Shown: positions 6,881-10,757 of the stretch, in pieces | Position numbering within the stretch: position 1 is the first letter of the stretch | Layout of the letters: each line of letters begins with the position of its first letter | DNA from: Nocardioidaceae bacterium | GTDB lineage: Bacteria > Actinomycetota > Actinomycetes > Propionibacteriales > Nocardioidaceae | Direction: 5' to 3' | Length of the DNA stretch: 10,757 nucleotides | NCBI GenBank assembly: GCA_013698435.1 | Contig: JACCVA010000060.1 | Span: 1-10,757, forward strand | Translations under genes and position numbers: made by a program | The notes under the pieces: model-generated | Databases searched by the model: none | What the model saw: only the letters and a program-made list of their open reading frames with translations | Told to the model about the DNA's origin: nothing

Positions 6881-6886
6881 ACTGTA
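6881..6886 (-). promoter_or_regulatory. -10 box of nfo, predicted leaderless transcript
   Basis: Minus-strand TACAGT fits TANNNT and is followed by 6 nt and the ATG of nfo. No purine-rich ribosome site is present between them, so transcription starting at the ATG is the simplest reading. The -35 region is not recognisable. Confidence 0.45.
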
Positions 6887-6958
6887 GGACGCACCGCCGA
6901 CGTCGATTGGGGACGGGGACCTCAGGGTGGGTCCGGGCTCCGCCAGGGGAAATCCCGA

Positions 6959-6988
6959 TCGACTCGTGTGCCTCGCGCTCAGTAGGTT
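6959..6988 (+). promoter_or_regulatory. Promoter of the ABC exporter operon
   Basis: A -10 hexamer TAGGTT (6983-6988) is preceded, with an 18-nt spacer, by TCGACT (6959-6964), which matches TTGACA at four of six positions. This is a plausible housekeeping-sigma promoter with a start near 6995, giving an mRNA leader of about 50 nt before the ATG at 7045. Confidence 0.5.
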
Positions 6989-6996
6989 GAGAACAG

Positions 6997-7019
6997 CGTT
7001 TCGCCGCGTAGGCGAGACG
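6997..7019 (+). promoter_or_regulatory. Inverted repeat at the ABC operon transcription start (candidate operator or leader hairpin)
   Basis: The arms CGTTTCGCC (6997-7005) and GGCGAGACG (7011-7019) are reverse complements with a single mismatch, separated by GCGTA. In RNA the mismatch becomes a U-G pair, so a 9-bp hairpin is also possible. It starts about two bases after the predicted transcription start, a classic place for a dimeric repressor (such as TetR or MarR type) to block transcription. No T-run follows, so it is not a terminator. No regulator gene lies beside it in this window. Confidence 0.5.
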
Positions 7020-7044
7020 TCGGAACACTTCTCGAGGGGACCCT

Positions 7045-7845
7045 ATGTCTGACACAGCAGCGGTGACCGCGCCGGCCATCGACTCACGCCCAGGCGTGGC
7101 CGCACGGGCGGTCGGCCTGCGCAAGTTCTACGGCCTGGGGGACGCGGTGGTCGCTGCGCTCGACGGGGTGACGATCGATTTCGTGGCCGGTGAGTTCACT
7201 GCCGTGATGGGCCCGTCGGGCTCGGGCAAATCGACCCTGATGCACTGTATGGCGGCGCTCGACACGGCCAACGGCGGCGAGGTCTTCCTCGGTGACCAGC
7301 AGCTCTCCGGTCTCGGGGACAAGCAGCTCACGGTGCTGCGCCGCGACAAGATCGGCTTCGTCTTCCAGGCCTACAACCTGGTCCCGACCCTCACCGCGCA
7401 GGAGAACATCGAGCTTCCGCTCTCGATCGCCGGGCGTAGGCCGGATCCCGCGTGGTTCGACCAGGTCATTGACACCATCGGGCTGCGAGACCGACTCAAG
7501 CACCGCCCGAACGAGCTCTCCGGGGGCCAGCAGCAACGGGTGGCGTGCGCGCGAGCCCTGGTGTCGCGCCCCGAGATCGTCTTCGCTGACGAACCAACCG
7601 GCAACCTCGACTCCGCCTCAGGGGCCGAGGTGCTCGGCTTCCTGCGACGCAGCGTCGACGACCATCAGCAGACGATCGTCATGGTGACACACGACCCCAT
7701 CGCGGCGGGGTACACCGACCGCGTCGTCTTCCTCGACGACGGCGTGGTCGTGGACGAGCTCCGCGCCCCGACCGCCGATGCCGTGCTGGAGAAGATGAAG
7801 GTACTGAGCGCCCGCACGGTCGCCGGCACGGCGGCAGGGACCTGA
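7045..7845 (+). CDS. ABC transporter ATP-binding protein, MacB/LolD type
   Basis: A 266-residue nucleotide-binding subunit that powers the adjacent FtsX-type permease from the cytosolic face of the membrane. All ATPase motifs are intact: Walker A GPSGSGKST (56-64), Q-loop Gln108 in FVFQAYNL, signature LSGGQQQR (158-165), Walker B IVFADEP (178-184) with Glu183, D-loop NLDS (187-190) and H-loop His216. The FQAYNLVPTLTAQENIELPL stretch and NELSGGQQQRVACARAL are typical of the MacB/LolD/FtsE-like group, whose transporters use mechanotransmission rather than ordinary alternating access. About 20 extra N-terminal residues precede the domain. ATG 7045 follows GAGGGGA (7034-7040) closely. It is first in a two-gene operon, with the permease ATG 5 nt after its stop. 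The substrate is unknown. Confidence 0.93.
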   Translation: MSDTAAVTAPAIDSRPGVAARAVGLRKFYGLGDAVVAALDGVTIDFVAGEFTAVMGPSGSGKSTLMHCMAALDTANGGEVFLGDQQLSGLGDKQLTVLRRDKIGFVFQAYNLVPTLTAQENIELPLSIAGRRPDPAWFDQVIDTIGLRDRLKHRPNELSGGQQQRVACARALVSRPEIVFADEPTGNLDSASGAEVLGFLRRSVDDHQQTIVMVTHDPIAAGYTDRVVFLDDGVVVDELRAPTADAVLEKMKVLSARTVAGTAAGT

Positions 7846-7850
7846 CGACG

Positions 7851-10400
7851 ATGCGGAGAGTAACCTGGCGCAACCTCGTTGCGCGCAAGGTCCGGCTTGC
7901 GCTGAGCGCCTTCGCGATCGTGCTCGGGGTCGCCTTCGTCGCCGGTTCCTTCATCTTCACCGACGCCCTCGGCGGGGCCTTCAACGGGATCATCAAGGGC
8001 ACCACGGCCGACGTCGAGGTGGCCCCAACGGGCGCCGGCGACTTCACCAGCTTCGGCCAGGACGCGCGGACCATCCCCGCCGACGTCGTCCACGAACTGG
8101 CGGCGCTGCCGGGGGCTGCCGACGCGCACGGGACGGTCGAGGTCCAAGGGGTGTACGTCATCAGCAAGCAGGACAAGCTGATCGGCGGCAATGGGCCACC
8201 GGGGCTCGCGTTCGACTATGACGAAACCACCGCGATCACAGGTGAGCCGATTCTTACCCGCGAGCATGGTGCGCTGCCTCGTGGCGAAGCGCAGATTGCC
8301 CTCGACGAGGCAACCGCCGACAAGGCCGGTTACCGGATCGGTGACGAGGTCACGCTTGTTACGCCGGGCAAGAACCCCACGATGAAGGCCACGCTCACTG
8401 GCATCGTCAAGTTCGGCTCCGAAGGCGGGCTGGTGGGCGCGACGCTGACGATCTTCGACGAGCAGGCGTTGCAGGACATGTTCTTCGAAGGCAAGGACGT
8501 CTTCACCAGCATCTCGCTCACCGCGGCAGATGGTGTCTCGCAGCAGCAGCTCTCGGCTGCCGCAAACAAGGTGCTGCCGGACGGGGTGGTCGCGCAGACT
8601 GGGGACGCCGTGGCGCAGAAGAACGAGGACGCGATCGGGGAGGCGCTCGGCTTCATCAACACTTTCCTGCTCATCTTCGCCGGCGTGTCGATGGTCGTCG
8701 GCACCTTCCTCATCATCAACACGTTCTCGATCCTGGTCGCCCAACGCAGCCGAGAGCTCGCCCTGCTGCGGGCGCTCGGCGCCTCCAAGAGGCAGGTCAA
8801 CCGGGCCGTGCTGACAGAGGCGCTCGTGGTGGGACTGTTCGGCTCCATCGTGGGGATAGCCATGGGCTATCTGCTCGCGATCGGCCTGAAGACGTTGTTC
8901 GGCGCCATCGGGCTCGACCTGGCCGGTGCGGACCTGCCGATTCAGCCCCGCACGGTGGTGGTGTCTTTGGTGGTCGGCTTGTTCGTGACGTTGCTGGCGG
9001 CGTACCTCCCCGCACGCCGGGCCAGCCGGATCGCGCCGGTCGCGGCCATGCGCGACGACGTCGCGTTGCCGGAGTCGACAGTGCGGCGCCGACTGCTGAT
9101 CGGCAGCGGCCTGGTACTGCTCGGTGTGGCCGCGATGGTGACCGGCTTCATCGGCGAAGGCGGTGTCGGGTTGTCGCTGATCGGCGGCGGCATGCTTGCC
9201 GTGCTCGTCGGGACGTCTCTGGTGTCGCCGGTCGTCGGCCGGCCGGTCATCGTCGGTCTCGGTGCGGTGTACCGACGGGTGTTCGGCACCGTCGGGGTCC
9301 TGGCCAAGGAGAACTCGCTGCGCAACCCTCGGCGCACAGCGGCAACCGCGAGCGCACTGATGATCGGCCTGACGCTCGTCGCCTTGATGTCGATTCTCGG
9401 GGCGTCGGCCAAGAAGAGCACCGACCAGGCGATCGACGAGAGTCTTACGGCGGAGCTGATCGTGTCCAACGCCGTCGCCCAGGACTTCTCTCCGCAGATA
9501 GCTGAACAGATCCGTGACGTCGACGGGGTGGCGTCGGTTGCGCAGTTCCGGCAGGCCGGTCCGAAGGTGGAGGGTGACCAGGTGTACGTCGGCGCGACCG
9601 ATCCGGCGGCGCTCGCCACGGCGCTCAACCTGCCGATGGCGGCCGGTGGGCTGTCCGCCCTCGACGATTCCTCGGTCCTGGTCAGCTCGAACGCCGCCAA
9701 GGGACAGGGCTACGAAGTCGGCGACACGGTCGCGATGAAGTTCCCCAAGCTGACAGACAAGCTGACCGTCGCGGGCATCTACCCGTCGGGTGGCGCCCTC
9801 TTCACCGACTACCTGGTGACGCTCGACGCCATGGAGCAGGGCGGGTATGCCCCTCGCGACTCGCTGCTCTACATCACCAAGGAGCCCGCAGCGAGCGAAC
9901 GGCAGGTGCGTGCCGGCATCGACAAGGTTCTCGCCGGCAACCCGACGGTCACCTTGAAGAACCAGAAGGAGTTCGCCGACGAGCAGAAGCAGCAGATCAA
10001 CCAGCTGCTGGCGATCGTCTACGCGCTCCTCGGCCTCGCCGTGATCATCGCGGTGCTCGGCATCGTCAACACCTTGGCGCTGTCGGTCATCGAGCGCACG
10101 CGTGAGGTGGGACTGCTTCGAGCGGTCGGGATGAGCCGGCGCCAGCTGCGGCGGATGGTGCGTCTCGAGTCGGTTGCGATCGCCGTCCTCGGCGCGGTCC
10201 TCGGCGTGGCGCTGGGCATCGCTTTCGGGATCGCCCTCCAGCGGGCGCTCGCCGATCAGGGCATCGACGTCTTGTCGGTCCCATGGGTGCAGCTGGTGAT
10301 CTTCGTGCTGGTGTCGGCTGTCGTCGGCGTACTGGCGGCCGTGCTTCCGGCCCGGCGGGCGGCGAAGCTCGACGTGTTGCGGGCGATCACGACCGAGTAG
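7851..10400 (+). CDS. ABC transporter permease with two FtsX domains (MacB-like)
   Basis: An 849-residue permease built as an internal duplication. Each half has one leading helix, a large extracellular MacB-like domain and an FtsX domain. Predicted helices are near 15-36, 266-290, 318-345, 367-386, 414-434, 438-460, 496-518, 718-743, 772-796 and 812-833, ten in all; the pair at 414-460 joins the halves. Extracellular domains are about 40-262 and 520-715. Each FtsX domain has the cytosolic coupling segment that contacts the ATPase, RELALLRALGASKRQV (300-315) and REVGLLRAVGMSRRQL (751-766). The halves also match at WRNLVARKVRLALSA and NSLRNPRRTAATASA. Such exporters act on lipoproteins, peptides, antibiotics or envelope regulation; nothing here fixes the substrate. 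ATG 7851 follows AGGGA (7836-7840). No periplasmic adaptor gene is present, as expected for a single-membrane bacterium. Confidence 0.93.
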   Translation: MRRVTWRNLVARKVRLALSAFAIVLGVAFVAGSFIFTDALGGAFNGIIKGTTADVEVAPTGAGDFTSFGQDARTIPADVVHELAALPGAADAHGTVEVQGVYVISKQDKLIGGNGPPGLAFDYDETTAITGEPILTREHGALPRGEAQIALDEATADKAGYRIGDEVTLVTPGKNPTMKATLTGIVKFGSEGGLVGATLTIFDEQALQDMFFEGKDVFTSISLTAADGVSQQQLSAAANKVLPDGVVAQTGDAVAQKNEDAIGEALGFINTFLLIFAGVSMVVGTFLIINTFSILVAQRSRELALLRALGASKRQVNRAVLTEALVVGLFGSIVGIAMGYLLAIGLKTLFGAIGLDLAGADLPIQPRTVVVSLVVGLFVTLLAAYLPARRASRIAPVAAMRDDVALPESTVRRRLLIGSGLVLLGVAAMVTGFIGEGGVGLSLIGGGMLAVLVGTSLVSPVVGRPVIVGLGAVYRRVFGTVGVLAKENSLRNPRRTAATASALMIGLTLVALMSILGASAKKSTDQAIDESLTAELIVSNAVAQDFSPQIAEQIRDVDGVASVAQFRQAGPKVEGDQVYVGATDPAALATALNLPMAAGGLSALDDSSVLVSSNAAKGQGYEVGDTVAMKFPKLTDKLTVAGIYPSGGALFTDYLVTLDAMEQGGYAPRDSLLYITKEPAASERQVRAGIDKVLAGNPTVTLKNQKEFADEQKQQINQLLAIVYALLGLAVIIAVLGIVNTLALSVIERTREVGLLRAVGMSRRQLRRMVRLESVAIAVLGAVLGVALGIAFGIALQRALADQGIDVLSVPWVQLVIFVLVSAVVGVLAAVLPARRAAKLDVLRAITTE

Positions 10401-10420
10401 GACCAGCCGGCTGAGGACAA

Positions 10421-10454
10421 GAAAAAGCCCCCGCACGATCGCGGGGGCTTCTTC
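10421..10454. terminator. Bidirectional intrinsic terminator between the ABC operon and the cold-shock gene
   Basis: GCCCCCGC (10427-10434) pairs perfectly with GCGGGGGC (10441-10448) around a 6-nt loop. The stem is flanked by GAAAAA on the left and TTCTTC on the right, so a U-rich tail follows the hairpin in either direction. It lies 20 nt after the permease stop and 14 nt after the stop of the convergent cold-shock gene, serving both. Confidence 0.88.
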
Positions 10455-10468
10455 GGGGCGTTGTCAGA

Positions 10469-10672
10469 TCAGATAACGCGAACGTTCGCTGCCTGCAGGC
10501 CCTTCGGGCCCTGAGCGGTCTCGAACTCGACGCGCTGGTTCTCTTCGAGCGACTTGTATCCCTCAGCGGTGATCGCAGAGAAGTGGACGAAGACGTCCGG
10601 CTCGCCGTTTTCCTGGGAGATGAAGCCGAAGCCCTTGTCGCCGTTGAACCATTTGACTGTGCCTTGAGCCAT
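10469..10672 (-). CDS. cspA: Cold-shock protein (CspA family)
   Basis: A 67-residue single cold-shock domain, a five-stranded OB-fold that binds single-stranded RNA and DNA and acts as an RNA chaperone. It begins MAQGTVKWFN, with RNP1 KGFGFI (13-18) and RNP2 VFVHF (27-31), Trp8 and the usual aromatic surface, and ends in AANVRVI. Full family length with no extension. An upstream in-frame ATG would add 25 residues of non-family sequence. The internal ATG at 10672 is chosen because AAGGAA lies 8 nt before it and the family starts there. Actinobacterial genomes carry several such paralogues, so the symbol is generic; cold induction is not shown by the sequence. It converges on the ABC operon across a shared terminator. 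Confidence 0.95.
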   Translation of the reverse strand: MAQGTVKWFNGDKGFGFISQENGEPDVFVHFSAITAEGYKSLEENQRVEFETAQGPKGLQAANVRVI

Positions 10673-10680
10673 GGGTGTTA

Positions 10681-10686
10681 TTCCTT
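10681..10686 (-). promoter_or_regulatory. Ribosome binding site that fixes the cold-shock gene start
   Basis: Minus-strand AAGGAA sits 8 nt upstream of ATG 10672. No comparable site precedes the alternative in-frame ATG at 10747, so the shorter 67-residue product is the supported one. Confidence 0.8.
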
Positions 10687-10706
10687 CGGTGGATGTTGCC
10701 GGCCTG

Positions 10707-10723
10707 GACCGCCCTGTGCGGTC
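10707..10723 (-). promoter_or_regulatory. Hairpin in the cold-shock gene leader
   Basis: On the minus strand GACCGC and GCGGTC form a perfect 6-bp stem around a 5-nt loop, about 35-51 nt upstream of the start codon. It has no U-run. It could be a structured 5' leader, as cold-shock mRNAs often have, or an operator if the transcript starts downstream. No clear -10 box is visible in the 85 bases upstream of the gene within the window. Confidence 0.4.
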
Positions 10724-10757
10724 TCCGCTGCCTAGTGCTTCCCACATCCGGGACCGA

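Noticed and set aside
6917..6934. GGACC/GGTCC inverted repeat in the nfo-ABC spacer
   Set aside because: Five-base arms with an 8-nt gap are expected by chance in DNA this rich in G and C.
6867..7124. An 85-codon minus-strand frame across the nfo-ABC divergent region
   Set aside because: It overlaps the start of the ABC ATPase and the ABC promoter, has no recognisable motif, and does not look like a gene.
7665..10436. A 923-codon open frame on the minus strand opposite the ABC permease
   Set aside because: It is the frame exposed by G/C-biased third positions of the permease. The product is rich in Arg, His, Asp and Gln with no domain, and it would run through the terminator and into the ATPase gene.
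10469..10747. A 92-residue version of the cold-shock protein
   Set aside because: The extra 25 N-terminal residues do not belong to the family, and the ribosome site sits before the internal ATG.

Overview
The window is high-GC DNA in which the third codon positions of real genes are almost always G or C. Gene content fits an actinomycete: a penicillin-binding-protein-like tail, a GT87 membrane glycosyltransferase, a FemX-type aminoacyl transferase and an actinobacterial FtsX-type permease. It carries eight or nine supportable protein genes and no tRNA, rRNA, IS element or CRISPR array that I can see. The exact genus cannot be read from the sequence.

Region 1 (1-3942) is a cell-envelope block. 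It opens with the Pro/Thr-rich C-terminal tail of a truncated protein, most likely a class A penicillin-binding protein of the PonA type. A polytopic GT87-type glycosyltransferase follows in the same direction. Converging on it is a two-gene minus-strand operon: a FemX-like peptidoglycan cross-bridge transferase, then an alanine-racemase-like PLP protein starting 3 nt after the FemX stop. As I recall, PBP, GT87 and FemX cluster in this way upstream of rpsF in Mycobacterium and Streptomyces. Here rpsF does not follow within the window.

Region 2 (3943-6046) is a c-di-GMP signalling gene: six predicted membrane helices, then GGDEF and EAL domains with essentially all catalytic residues in place. 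A previously unlisted 49-codon reading frame with a good ribosome binding site lies just upstream. Its stop overlaps the start of the GGDEF-EAL gene (TGATG), so it may be a coupled small protein or leader peptide.

Region 3 (6074-6874) is endonuclease IV (nfo), on the minus strand and convergent with the GGDEF-EAL gene. Its -10 box sits 6 nt from the ATG, which suggests a leaderless mRNA. The femX gene has the same arrangement.

Region 4 (6875-10400) is a MacB/FtsX-type ABC exporter operon: an ATPase and a duplicated 10-helix permease 5 nt apart. It has a recognisable promoter and a 23-bp inverted repeat at the predicted transcription start, a candidate operator. Region 5 (10419-10757) holds a bidirectional terminator and a cold-shock protein gene pointing back towards it.

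Most of the window is recognisable, ordinary chromosomal content. I found no clear new multi-gene system. The best leads are the coupled 49-codon ORF with its nearby direct repeats, the Alr-FemX pair, and the inverted repeat in front of the ABC operon.
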